DNA of 64,000 nucleotides, taken from assembly GCA_949825065.1 (NCBI GenBank), contig OX463849.1, positions 6,696,001-6,760,000 of the forward strand, given 5' to 3'. The notes beneath the pieces were generated by a model. It was not told where the DNA came from. It searched no databases and worked only from the letters and a program-made list of their open reading frames with translations. This document shows positions 32,690 to 42,964 of this stretch, in pieces. Positions within the stretch are counted from its first letter, which is position 1. Each line of letters opens with the position of its first letter. This DNA is from Odontocerum albicorne (Eukaryota; Arthropoda; Insecta; Trichoptera; Odontoceridae). The position numbers were made by a program, and so were the translations under genes.

Positions 32690-33110
32690 ATATATACCTG
32701 AAACATAGAGTACCAAAATTTGTCAAGATGATAGTCCACAACTGCATTTTAGTACCAGTTCTGATGTACAGGAGTGAATCGTGGACGTGGATCTTGACTA
32801 AAACAAGATGAATAAATGTTTCAAAAATGCGTGCAGTTAGAAAAATATATGACAGGGACAACATTTGTTAAAATACGCAATGAAGAGATTACCGGTTAAG
32901 TAATATGAAGTAGAGGAATATGGAATGGTTTGGGCACTTGGAATGAATGAATAAAGAAAAACTGACAAAACAAATATATAGTGCAGATGTGAGATAAAGG
33001 TGTGGCAGAAGAAAACCAAGAAAAGTGTGGTTAGATTAAATGAATTATAATACATATTGAAAGATGTAAACATTCAAATTCACGGAAAACATAGGGATTT
33101 TATGAGAAGG
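32690..33110 (+). pseudogene. LINE family C, RT C-terminal region (left of mariner)
   Basis: A frame reads VPKFVKMIVHNCILVPVLMY and RSESWTW, then decays through several stops to MEWFGHLE, KLTKQIYSADVR and GRRKPRKVWLD. These are the LVPVLxYxSExW, WFGHVxR and GRPRKxWLD blocks of an endonuclease-type LINE, in order. A mariner interrupts the element at 33113, and the LINE's 3' tail resumes at 34074. Confidence 0.65.
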
Positions 33111-34073
33111 TACTATGCGTATCCAGAAAGTAAATGTACTGAGGCTCTCACGACCGGGTGGATTTTATTTTCGACATGCTGGCTACACTTCCGTGTAGCC
33201 TGACCCTTCCCCTCCGCAATGAGACAGGTTCGAGGTCAGTACGTTAAGAAGTGTCGACGCGACAACACGTTTCGTAAAAAATGTCAATCCAATCTCCCGC
33301 CAAGTGCGAAATACGCGGCGTCATCCGTTATGTCGTTTGGAAGGGAAAACCTCCGGTTGAGGTTTATAATGAGGAGAAAACTGCATATGATGATAAAGCT
33401 ATGAATCGTACGAGTGTGCACAAGTGGTGTCGCAAGTTTAAAAACGGTCACGTCACCCCTCTTCACCCTCCGCCAAAAAGTTCAAAACCACAATTTCAGC
33501 GAAGAAAATCATGGCATCCGTGTTTTGGGACTGTCAAGGCATAATTTTAATTGAATATATGCCTCAAGGGGAGACCATCAACTCTGCAAGATACTCTGAG
33601 ACCCTAAAAAAATTGCGGAGGGCGATTCAGAACAAGAGGAGAGGCATGCTGACAAAGGGAGTCTGTCTGCTGCACGACAATCCCAGACCACACACGGCCA
33701 ACGCTACGAAGGAACTGCTCGCCCCGTTTAAATGGGATGTCCTGAACCATCCCGCGCATTCCCCTGACCTAGCACCTTCAGATTACTATCTCTTAACCTC
33801 CCTGAAGCTGCACATGGGTGGAAAAAGGTTTTCAACCAACGAGGAGGTAAAGGAGGAGGTGGATAAGTGGACGGAGGGGTTGGCGGGAAACTACTTCGAG
33901 GAAGGCATCAAAAAGTTGATACCCCGCTTCACCACCTGCATTGAGAGGAATGGCGACTATGTCGAAAAATAGCTTACATATGTACTACGGTAACCACGTA
34001 ATTTTTTTGTTTAAATAAAAAAAATTGTAACCTACAAAAATTCAGTACACTTACTTTCTGGATATGCCTCGTA
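33111..34073 (+). mobile_element. Internally deleted mariner with CGAG-type terminus
   Basis: TA at 33111-33112 and 34072-34073 flank 959 bp. The right end, read inward, is CGAGGCATATCCAGAAAGTA. The left end is CTATGCGTATCCAGAAAGTA, so the inverted repeat extends about 28 bp with a few mismatches. It lies inside a LINE family-C copy. The right terminus CCTCG|TA supplies the four bases seen in the TACTCGTA octamers. Confidence 0.88.
33281..33972 (+). pseudogene. Mariner transposase with central deletion
   Basis: An N-terminal HTH segment (RTSVHKWCRKFKNGH, from the frame at 33281) runs abruptly into FQRRKSW, after which another frame continues MASVFWDCQGIILIEYMPQG. The C-terminal part is well kept: RRGMLTKGVCLLHDNPRPHT (second Asp), WDVLNHPAHSPDLAPSDYYL (third Asp), GGKRFSTNEEVKEEV and CIERNGDYVEK at the end. 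The stretch with the first catalytic Asp (the DETW box) is deleted, so the product would be inactive. Wording of the C-terminal blocks is closest to the irritans/cecropia group of mariners. Confidence 0.88.
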
Positions 34074-34195
34074 TATGGATATAGAAAAGACGAAGGGTGT
34101 GTATCGAGATAGGAAAGTGTGGCATATTGTTCTCTCTGCCTGCTCCAACATGAAAATGAAGTGATGATATGTATACGTATGTGGTTTATATTATC
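34074..34195 (+). mobile_element. LINE family C 3' tail (right of mariner)
   Basis: 'gatatagaaaagacgaaggg', 'aggaaagtgtgg', 'gttctctctgcctgctcc' and 'gatgatatgtatacgtatg' continue the LINE interrupted by the mariner. Confidence 0.6.
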
Positions 34196-34680
34196 ACTGT
34201 TCATGAAACTTTTTTTTTTTAATATTTTCTTTATTTGTAATTTTTTTCTTATTGAAATTCATTACTTTTATTAAATGAGATAATTAAAAATAAGTAAATA
34301 AATATCGTTATAATTTTTCCTCCCAAACTTTATATGGTCATTATTTATTAAAACAAATTTATCACAAAAGTTCTTAAATCTGATTTTGAAAGAAAATTTA
34401 AAAAAACATTGATAAAATAAGTATCATTTATAAGGACTGTTGATCAATTAAACATTTGTGTTCAATCAACGGTCTTATTTATGAAATCCAATTAATCGAT
34501 TCATCAGGCCCAAATTAAATTGCAAATTATTTACCCAAGTTTTTCGTCTCAAATTTAATGAAAAATTGCTTAATGGCCTTTATTAATGAAAACGAATAGA
34601 ACAAGTATTTAAATCCGTTTTCACATTTAATTTACAAAAAAAACATTTTCATCTGTTATGTTAAATGAACATTCTTCTTC
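34196..34680. other. AT-rich spacer
   Basis: No feature supported. Confidence 0.5.
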
Positions 34681-34689
34681 CGGGTTACA

Positions 34690-35995
34690 ATCCTAGGATT
34701 GGTCTGCACCAAGCACTCGATCCCTCCACTCATATCTGTCATCCGCCATTCTCTTCATCTCCTGGTAACTGCCACAGCGCACATCCCGGATCACCCGGTC
34801 CATGTAGCTATATCTAGGGCGGCCTCTATGGTTATTGCCCTCAATCATTCCCTTGACGATGGTAAGGGGCAGACCTGGGTGCCTGATGTTATGGCCTATA
34901 CAACTGGATCGTTGTTGGGCAACTATATTTAGGAGTTGCCTTGTTTCTCCAACCCCGCTCAATATCTCGTTGTTTCGGATGTGATTTAACCAATGGGCCC
35001 TGGCCATGCGCCTGTAGTACCACATCTCAAAGGCAGCCAGACGCCCGTATTCGCTTTAGCTAATGGTCCACGTTTCGCAGCCATACAGCAGCACACTCCA
35101 GACAAGAGTTTTCACTTAATTCTTCCTAACATTGATATCAATGTTAGGAGATTTAAATATCTTGGATTTCTTGTTAAAAGCAACTCTCGCCTGTTGGACC
35201 CAACTTATTATTTCTGCCTTTGATCGGCTATCTTGGGATACTCTATTTATTTATTTTTTTATTTATTTAACACTTTTATTGCAATACAATCTGGCGGGCT
35301 TATTGCCAGGCGGCAATCTCTTCCAACCAACCAGACAAAAGTAAATGAAGCAAGTTACGTGGTCGCATAGATCATTCAAATGACTATCCATCCCCACGAA
35401 ATCCATAAACATATACGTGAGAACATGCCCACAAACCCCACAAAGACGGACAATCACCCGAACATTATTTTTCATATAAAGTGAGATATCATCAATCAAA
35501 AGGAAAGGAAAGGATGGTGGAGAGGAAAGGAAAAGAAAAATCAGGAATGAAACACGTTATTTTACTGACTAGAAATTAAGAGTTTTTTCAGTCGCTTCTT
35601 AAAGCATGCCAAGGACGGAGCGAGTCTTATATTGGTTTGTAACTGATTCCAGAGTCTCACTGCATGGACAGTAAAGGACGACGTGAAAAAAGAAGAGCGG
35701 TGAACTGGAAAGGCCAATAAACAATCTCTGTTTGAGCGTAGCGCTAATCCATGATTGGAAAGACGCTGAAAATTTTCGGCGAGATAAGAGGGTGCGGCGG
35801 GACAGTTAAGGATATTATACAATAGAGACAGTATGTGAATTTGGCGTCTATTTCTAACATTCAACCAGTTCCTGCCTAAGTAAACAAATTCCCTCACTTG
35901 CTCAACACTGTACATACTATTACGCAATCTCTCTATCGAGGTATACAAACGAGATAGAACACCTAACTCGCATATCGTGATACACATTTAGTCTT
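34690..35995 (-). pseudogene. RTE-like LINE C-terminal region split by a Jockey-like insertion
   Basis: On the minus strand the upstream part (35995-35880) reads LRNSMYSVEQVREFVYLGR. After the Jockey-like insertion (35880-35235) the same LINE resumes with a KAEIISWVQQARVAF-like segment, VLLYGCETWTIS, a stop and AFEMWYYRRMARAHWLN. It ends with RGRPRYSYMDRVIRDVR and KRMADDRYEWRDRV. FVYLG and the following R-A-x-x-A-F segment are adjacent in intact LINEs of this kind, which shows the insertion is nested. At least two stops break the older LINE. It is related to 6840-7241. Confidence 0.8.
35235..35880 (-). mobile_element. Jockey-like LINE 3' end, copy 2 (nested)
   Basis: The minus-strand frame LNVRNRRQIHILSLLYNIL, LRSNRDCLLAFPVHRSSFFT, VHAVRLWNQLQTNIRL and FKKRLKKLLISSQ is intact to its stop at 35562. 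A 3' UTR follows, then 'gattgccgcctggcaataag' and an AAATAAAT tail. It sits inside an RTE-like LINE. The frame's first ~38 codons (35987 downward) belong to the host LINE, making an accidental fusion frame. Confidence 0.85.
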
Positions 35996-36319
35996 CTCTT
36001 CATCCATATAACCTCTTGTACAACATCTAAGATTTCTTTATTTTTTTACATATCCAACTTACTCGTAACTTTTAATAGTCAAAGTCACCCACTACCACAC
36101 TTACCACACAATTATGTCGTATATTTCTGTTGTTTTTCTTTTTTATTAATTTCTTTTATATGCCCAAATAATTTCAGTTATTTTCTTTATTTATCTTAAT
36201 ACTACCTCATGTTCACATACATTGCACATTACTTCATTCCGTATTCTAATACATATTTTCACCTAATTTATTCTTCTCTGTGCAGGTATTTCCACAGCAT
36301 CCGTTATATAAGAAGATTC
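35996..36319. other. AT-rich spacer
   Basis: No feature supported. Confidence 0.5.
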
Positions 36320-36768
36320 GTGTAAACCATGGGTTCCCAAAGTGGGTCCATCGCCCATCCTGGGGGTACTGGGGGGAACTAAGGAGGCCATGCTGGCCTT
36401 GGGGGAAGTAGAAGGGCGTTGGAAACAAAAATATTTTCTTTCCAAAATACGTTTTTGAAATTAAAAAATACTCTCATAGTTACATGAATTTTTTGATGAA
36501 ATTTTATTGCAAATAACAAACTGCAAAACATGAATAAACTTGTGGCAGTACATCATGTTCATCCTTCTCATTAGGATTATTAAATAAATACTTCAACAAT
36601 TTAAGTATCAGCGTATCTTATTAATAACATATATGTAAAAAAATATTCACTGCATTATTCTGTATTATTTAATTTAAAAACGGTAAATTTTCCAGGGGGG
36701 GCTTGTGTAATTTTTTTGCTAAAAAGGGGGTAGTAGGTCACATTAGTTTGGTAACCTACGGTGTAAGC
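36320..36768. mobile_element. Non-autonomous hAT-like element with 8-bp target duplication
   Basis: Eight-bp flanks are GTGTAAAC (36320-36327) and GTGTAAGC (36761-36768). The 433-bp element between has inverted ends CATGGGTTCCCAAAGTGGG and, read inward from the right, CGTAGGTTACCAAACT. An 8-bp target duplication with a GGTTCCCAAA-like terminus is characteristic of hAT elements. No transposase is encoded. Confidence 0.78.
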
Positions 36769-36917
36769 CTTGATTTATAAAAACAAAACATTGGAATTGA
36801 AAAAAATAATTAAAAAAGCAGAATAAATGCGATAGAAATCCATGGTTTGAAAGATATAAGTTACTATGTGTTATTGTCGTATATGATCATAACACAATTT
36901 ATTTATATTGTTCATAA

Positions 36918-37539
36918 TTAACCTGTTCACCGCGTTAAAAATCAAATTCCACGAATCCTGTGCGCGGCACAATTTCAGCGTTTTTTAATTTCTAAGTTTA
37001 AACACATATTTTGTTTAGAACTACTGATATTTGATAACAACACCAAGTAAACATAACACTTAAGTAATTTTCTGATAATAAATAAACGTCATTACTCTTA
37101 AGGAGACTCATTAAATAAAGGAGATAAACTAAACTTTACGTAAAATAAACAAAGGAATGATACGATCAAATCAATGCTTCATGACACTCACCCAATCAAA
37201 TGCATATAGCACTAGTAATGTTTATTTACGTAAGAGAGACTTATTAATGTTTATTTACGTAAGAGAGACTCATCGCAGGACTCGATCCGCGCGACAGGTC
37301 GTAAATGCTGGAAATATTGAGAAACCAAAAAAATTCGGCGCTCTGTTTATTCAACAATATCTCATAAACTAATATATTATTTGACAAGGTTTTCAGAGAT
37401 GTCGCTAGAATAAAGATTATTTTAAATTTTAGTTCAATTTGTATTCCGGTTTTGTGTAATTTTTTTTAAGTATTTGTGATTTGAAACTTGGATTGTCGTC
37501 AGATCACAGGCGTTTGTGCTTCCGCGGGGAACAGGTTAA
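36918..37539. mobile_element. piggyBac-like non-autonomous element (TTAA family 2, copy 2)
   Basis: TTAA at 36918-36921 and 37536-37539 bracket 614 bp. The ends CCTGTTCACCGCG and CCTGTTCCCCGCG (right end read inward) match at 12 of 13. It differs from the copy at 26454 by scattered substitutions only. Confidence 0.85.
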
Positions 37540-39033
37540 GGTATTAACATCACTACCGCACTGATCAAGATTACGGATGATGTGAGACGTGGAACGAGCT
37601 TTAAGCGGCTGACATTGTTATGTCTACTGGATTTCAGCAATGCATTCAAAACTGTAGACTTTGATCCGCTTATGGCTCAAATGTGTTCATTACGATTCTC
37701 TGAATCGGTCATAGTCTGATTTTCGAGCTATTTAAAGGGAAGACAACAATCCTGTAAATACCAAGAGCGTATATCTGAATGGACTGATCTCTCTGCAGGC
37801 GTCCCCCAAAGTGGAATTCTCTCTCCACTCCTTTTTTCTATATTCATCAACCCAATAACATCGTCTCTTAAATGTTCTTATCATTTGTATGCGGATGACC
37901 TACATATATATATTCATTTTGATCCAAATTTCTTTCACGCGGCTTTAAACTATCTAAATGCGGACCTTCAATCGATCTCTGAGTGGACTGGGGAGCATGG
38001 CTTACTCATAAATCCTAAGAAGTCTCAAGCGATCCTCATTGGCAGCCCTCAACTTCTCGGTAAATTCAACACTGACTTACTCCCTCCAATATTACTTGAT
38101 GGTTCTATCATACCATTACATAAAACTGTTAAAAACCTAGGGGTGCTAATAGATAACACTCTCTAATGGCGAGATCAAATAAATTAGGTAATCCGAAGGA
38201 TCTTCTTCAGCCTTCATTCCCTTAAAGTGTTGCAAAGATTCCATAAAATTTTGCTCGTACAATCTCTGTTCTTTCCAATTCTGTACTATGCGGACGTATG
38301 TTACTTGGATGTTACAGAGGAACAGCTGGACAAATTACAGCGTCTTCAAAATGTGTGTGAGATTAATTTTCAACCTACGAAAGTACGACCATATAACCTC
38401 ATACCAGAAGACATTGAACTAGTTGAATATAAGAAATAGACGCCAAATTCACATACTGTCTCTATCATATAACATCCTTAACTGTCCCGCCACACCCTCT
38501 TATCTCGCCGAAAATTTTCAGCTTCTTTCTAATCATGGATTAGCGCTACGCTCAAACAGAGATTGTTTATTGGCCTTTCCAGTTCACCGCTCCTCTTTCT
38601 TTACGTCGTCCTTAACTGTCCATGCAGTGAGACTCTGGAATCAGTTACAAACCAATATAAGACTCGCTCCGTCCTTGGCATGCTTTAAGAAGCGACTGAA
38701 AAAACTCTTAATTTCTAGTCAGTAAAATAACGTGTTTCATTCCTGATTTTTCTTTTCCTTTCCTCTCCACCATCCCTTCCTTTCCTTTTGATTGATGATA
38801 TCTCACTTTATATGAAAAATAATGTTTGGGTGATTGTCCGTCTTTAAGGGGGTTCGTGGGCATGTGCTTACGTATGTGTTTATGGATTTCGTGGGGATGG
38901 ATAGTTATTTGAATGATTTATGCGACCATGTAACTTGCTTCATTTACTTTTGTCTGGCTGGCTGGAAGAGATTGCCACCTGGCAATAAGCCCGCTAGATT
39001 GTATTGCAATAAAAGTGTTAAATAAATAAATAA
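37540..39033 (+). mobile_element. Jockey-like LINE, best copy (RT to 3' tail)
   Basis: Starts directly after the TTAA of the preceding element, runs through most of the RT domain, the C-terminal region and the 3' UTR, and ends 'gattgccacctggcaataag' followed by 'gtgttaaataaataaataaa'. The endonuclease and the start of the RT are missing, so it is 5'-truncated. Other 3' ends of the family are at 20503, 35235 and 39535. Confidence 0.85.
37543..38725 (+). pseudogene. Jockey/CR1-type reverse transcriptase pseudogene
   Basis: One frame from 37543 carries the RT motifs in order: TLLCLLDFSNAFKTVD (motif A Asp), WTDLSAGVPQSGILSPLLFS (motif B), YADDLHIYI (catalytic YADD at about 37888), NPKKSQAILIG (motif D) and KNLGVLIDNTL (motif E). 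LFFPILYYADVCYLDV, EEQLDKLQRLQN and, in the +1 frame, RRQIHILSLSYNIL to KKLLISSQ follow. Stops at 37717, 38164 and 38188 and a frameshift near 38430 inactivate it. The enzyme would copy its own RNA into DNA at a nicked target. Motif wording is of the Jockey/CR1 kind. Confidence 0.88.
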
Positions 39034-39140
39034 ATAACATTGTTGACGTTTAAAGACATTGTTATTTGTTTTATTCATACAAAATTTATTCCACACAAAA
39101 AGTGGAAAAAACAGTGTTTGATAAAACAAATTACAATTTA
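39034..39140. mobile_element. Short inverted pair of Penelope-like ends
   Basis: 'gtttaaagacattg' (inverted tail) on the left and 'aacagtgtttgataaaacaa' (forward end) on the right surround a diverged centre with 'tccacacaaaaagtgga'. A smaller, decayed version of 23522-23645. Confidence 0.55.
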
Positions 39141-39434
39141 TTTATTTGTTAAGTTAGTCTTTCGTCACTTATCTATTTAACTAATTCAAATCGTATCAAC
39201 GTTCATCCTACTTTATACATGAGTTTTGATATCATATTCATCCTTTATAATGTCATTTCTTACTGTCATACAATCGACATATCACATATTCAACTCAGTG
39301 TATGTTGACAAGTATGTACTCCATGTATTACACTTTTGTTGTACAGCATTAGACATCGTGTGTTTATTTGCATGTGGCAATGTCTTTCAAGTAACCAAAA
39401 AGCATTTATACAAACTTTAATGAAAACCAAAGAG
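39141..39434. other. AT-rich spacer
   Basis: No feature supported. Confidence 0.5.
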
Positions 39435-39530
39435 AAAACTCTTTGAAATATTTGGGAATCAACGACAATCGAATCAACACCCAGGGATGTAAAAAAAGCG
39501 TTTTACTAACTTGTCTAGAGTGGTCGTCAA
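39435..39530 (-). mobile_element. SINE tRNA-like head fragment (tentative)
   Basis: The minus strand has 'ggtgttgattcgattgtcgt' in a B-box-like setting and 'ctagacaagttagtaaaacg' near the A-box position. No body or tail. Confidence 0.4.
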
Positions 39531-39534
39531 TGAA

Positions 39535-39995
39535 TGATATTGTCACTTTTGAATGATATCCTTACCTATAGCTGTCCTGCCAAACATTCAGCGTCTTTCG
39601 TATCATGGATTTACACTACATTCAACTACATTTTATTTATGGGCTCTCTCCGTTCACTTATTTTTTTACATATTTATTTACTGTTCATACAGTTTATGAT
39701 TACTCTGGAACCAGTCATTGGCATGTTTTAAAAAACGATAAAAAATATAAACGATACATTTCATTCAATAATGTTACGTGTTTCATTCTTGATTTTCCTT
39801 TCCTTTTCAAAATTGCTACCTTTTTTCTTTGGTTAACGATATCTCACTTATATTATTGTTATTTATAATGTTCATGAATTTGTGTAAAAAAATAATAATT
39901 CTGGAACCATGTAATTAACTTCCTTACTTTTGTCTGGTTTGTTGGTAGAGATTGCCATGTGACAAAATCTTCGCGAATTAATAAATAAAGTCATT
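39535..39995 (+). mobile_element. Old Jockey-like LINE 3' end, copy 4
   Basis: Follows 38440-39033 with many differences ('cctatagctgtcctgcc', 'atcatggattta', 'gttacgtgtttcattc', 'ttaacgatatctcactt') and ends 'gttggtagagattgccatgt'. No intact frame. Confidence 0.65.
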
Positions 39996-39999
39996 TATA

Positions 40000-40200
40000 A
40001 TCCCACCACTAATATTTAAGAGCGTTATATCCACACATTCACATAAAACATGTGGTATAGAGCTATGGGTAAAATCCATACTCAGCAATAAATGTGTACG
40101 TGTAATCCTTTCTGGGCTGTCAGGAATTTCTTGAATTCCTCTCGGGTCACGAGTCATGATTGAACCAAACTCTAATCTAGTGCAAATAAGTGAATTATTA
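40000..40200. other. Spacer
   Basis: No feature supported. Confidence 0.45.
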
Positions 40201-40204
40201 AAAT

Positions 40205-40335
40205 TAAAAATAGAAGAGCATGTGTGGCAAGATGAATGGATGTAAAAGGGGCAATTATTGTAGTATGGAAAGAAAAGCGCGGAGTTCTCTCCTATCTGCC
40301 AACATTACCTGACGGTACACATGTGGGTTAATATT
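40205..40335 (+). mobile_element. LINE family C 3' tail fragment
   Basis: 'tggaaagaaaagcgcggagt', 'tctctcctatctgccaa' and 'gacggtacacatgtggg' follow the family-C order with divergence. Confidence 0.45.
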
Positions 40336-40579
40336 GGAAAATTTAAAGGAATGTCAAAGATTAACAAATTTATGAGTTAAATTCTTTCTTTGTTAGTGAT
40401 CAGACCTCATAATTTTCGATTGCGACATATGTTATTTTGTCTGCTACACATCAATACACTTCATACAGCGCATACAATCATCTGAATATTTAAAATATAT
40501 TTCTTTCAAAATATCACTTAATTGGTCATCCCTTATTATGCCTTCGTCTCGAGTTAACTTTGTTAATATTCAAATCGAA

Positions 40580-41056
40580 TAATGCCATGTTTACACGAGC
40601 TTAGTACTTATTATTAGTACTTATCATTTGTACTAAGCTGCTTAGTGACAAGTGAGAATAAATCGTTTACACGTTGGTGTTAGGAAGAGGTATTAGTAGC
40701 AAGACATCCGTCCGGAATGGACAACCCCCGCCGCCGCCTTGTTTTGAGAAATGTGTTCAAATACCAAAAAAAAAAAATGAACACAGGCGCTCACTTGGCG
40801 TTTCAATTTGCCACTAAACACTTGCCGCGGCTATTTAGACGACTCTGCAAGCGACAAGTGCTTAGTTGAATTGTGGTGGGGGTAGCTGCTTGTCGCTTAA
40901 TAAATAAGTCGGTCTCCTATTCACTTGCATTTGCCAGATTTACTAATGCTTAGTATGATACTAATATGCTTGTTTACACGTGGATACAAGTGCGAGTGAC
41001 AAATGCGTGTGAGAAGAACTAATGACAAGTACTAAGCTCGTGTAAACATGGCATAA
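40580..41056. mobile_element. PIF/Harbinger-like MITE
   Basis: TAA at 40580-40582 and 41054-41056 flank 471 bp. Its ends are a perfect inverted repeat beginning TGCCATGTTTACACGAGC and continuing to 'ttagtactt' (about 27 bp). A 3-bp TAA duplication with such ends fits PIF/Harbinger. The same sequence also permits a 5-bp ATAAT duplication, so class is inferred. The interior has several 'agtact' and 'gacaagtg' copies and no protein. Confidence 0.8.
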
Positions 41057-41164
41057 TGCGCTGGACTTTCGAGCAGAAAGTTACAAATTAAACCCTCGCG
41101 CTCCACTTATCCCTTAGAATATCACAGGATTTTTTCTTCATTTCTTTCAGGGTGAAATAATACA

Positions 41165-41290
41165 TTTATCCTTGGTACACCAACATACATACCATCACGT
41201 TTCCATGATGAAGGAGACAGAGATGACAAAACGGTCTACTTTCCTACCTCGACTCACATATTTCACCTCTTCCACACCAATGCCACTATA
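41165..41290 (-). mobile_element. LINE family C 3' tail fragment
   Basis: Minus strand: 'gtggaagaggtgaaatatgt', 'gagtcgaggtaggaaagtag' and 'gtgatggtatgtatgttgg', in family-C order. Confidence 0.55.
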
Positions 41291-41504
41291 AGAGGGAACT
41301 ATACAGAATACAGGTCGGTCAAAAAAATATAAAGCGACAAAAAATTTCAAACACCCTCAAAAGAAATCAAAGTCTCTTACTAACATTTATGACACTTTTA
41401 AATCAAAGTAAAATTTACTAAAAAATATCAACATCATAAAAAAACAACGTATAGTATTTTAATACTAAATGATCATTTAAATGTAAAATTAAATACATCA
41501 ATAC

Positions 41505-41615
41505 CATCACACCAATTTCCTGCCAGGGTAGGCAGAAATGACAGAGCGCCATAATTTCCTAACACGACACACATTATTAGTTTCTTCCATATCCGTATTC
41601 CTTCTCATAAAACAT
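41505..41615 (-). mobile_element. LINE family C 3' tail fragment
   Basis: Minus strand: 'gtgtcgtgttaggaaattat', 'tctgcctaccctggcagg', 'gtgtgatggtat'. Confidence 0.5.
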
Positions 41616-41619
41616 CTAC

Positions 41620-41995
41620 CATTTCTCTGACTTTTTACGTTTCTATCATTGACTTGAGCCCACCATAATTTTCTTGGCCTTTCTCAAATATAAAATAAAA
41701 TATTTAAGATAAATGTAAATCGAATATCCCGTTAAGTCTGCCAATTCAGACCCAAGATTGAAGAAAAACCTGAAACTCGCCCTTATCTCACATTTACATA
41801 CATTGTAAAATGTTCCGTATATTTCTAGCGAGAGCGTGGAAACCAATCGGAACCAATATTTTAACGAAATTGTTTAAGATCTTTTAAAAAATCATCAAAT
41901 TAAATATAATTATTTTTGTGAAGAGTATCGTGAGGTGCGGCGTGTAGCGATGGGAAACAAAGACAATTTTGCACTTAAACATATACCATATACGC
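41620..41995. other. AT-rich spacer
   Basis: A 66-codon minus-strand frame (41646-41846) has no recognisable motif. Nothing else supported. Confidence 0.45.
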
Positions 41996-41999
41996 GAAC

Positions 42000-42515
42000 C
42001 ATATAGTATCAAAATCCGCTAAAATGATAGTCCACAATATGTGTAGTATTAGAATACCAGCTTTAATTGAAGTGAAATATGGAAGAGGAAAAATACTGAA
42101 ATAAGCCGAGTAAATGCGGTAGAAATATATGTAACATACTGCGAATAATACACGGGGTGACAATTTATGACAAGAATAAGGAATGAATGTGAACTTAAGG
42201 AAATTGTGTTAAGTAACATGAAGATGAGTAGTATGAAATGGTTTGGGCATGTAAAATGAAGGAATAAATAAAGACTCACCAAACAAGTATATGCCAAACG
42301 TGAGTGGAAGGCGTGTTTATGGAAGACCAAGAAAATTATGGTTGGATCAAGCAAATGATATTTTAAAGTAAGAAACGTAAAAAAACAGAGAAAATGTAGG
42401 TATGAGTTGTATGTGAAGGTGTATTGATGTGAAATAGTTGGATAGGAAAATCGAGAAAGGAATGCGTAGTGTTTTGTTATCTCTGCCTACCCATACAAGG
42501 TAACATGGAGTCTAT
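42000..42515 (+). mobile_element. LINE family C, decayed coding end plus tail
   Basis: 'aaaatgatagtccacaa' matches 32725-32745 and 'gaaatggtttgggcatgt' gives the WFGHV block. 'tatggaagaccaagaaaat' with 'tggttggatcaagcaaatga' gives GRPRKxWLDQAND. The tail 'gttatctctgcctaccca' closes it. Many stops. Confidence 0.65.
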
Positions 42516-42960
42516 AAATGGAGATCTACAGGATAAGTGTTAGTACTCTTGATCTTCCTCTGCGGAGTATTGCACAATAAGACCCTAGGAGAGACAAAGA
42601 GTGAACACTTTTGAAATGTGGTATTAAAGGCAAGTGCTTTGGATTTTCATGCACAGTGAGAAGAACTAACACGTAATTCTTACAAGGAACTTAGATGATT
42701 GACAAACTCTCGTCCGTTTGCCTGAATCTATCCCTAGTTATTTATACATATAAAAAATCGAAACCAGGATAATTTGAAGAGGTTCTTTATTACAGGAAAT
42801 GTGGAGGGGACCAGGGAGAGGAAATCCCGTTCAAGATGGACCGACTAAGTCAAGTGTGCGACAGTTTCAACAGTGGTTAATGGGCTGCAGGTTGCGGTAT
42901 ATATCGGTAGAAATGAAGGGGAAGAGAAAGTAGAAGCAAGAAGAATTGTTAGTCACGACC
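42516..42960. other. Spacer
   Basis: No feature supported. Confidence 0.45.
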
Positions 42961-42964
42961 ATCA

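Noticed and set aside
35562..35987. 141-codon intact gene
   Set aside because: It fuses pieces of two LINE families at a nested insertion and has no independent start.
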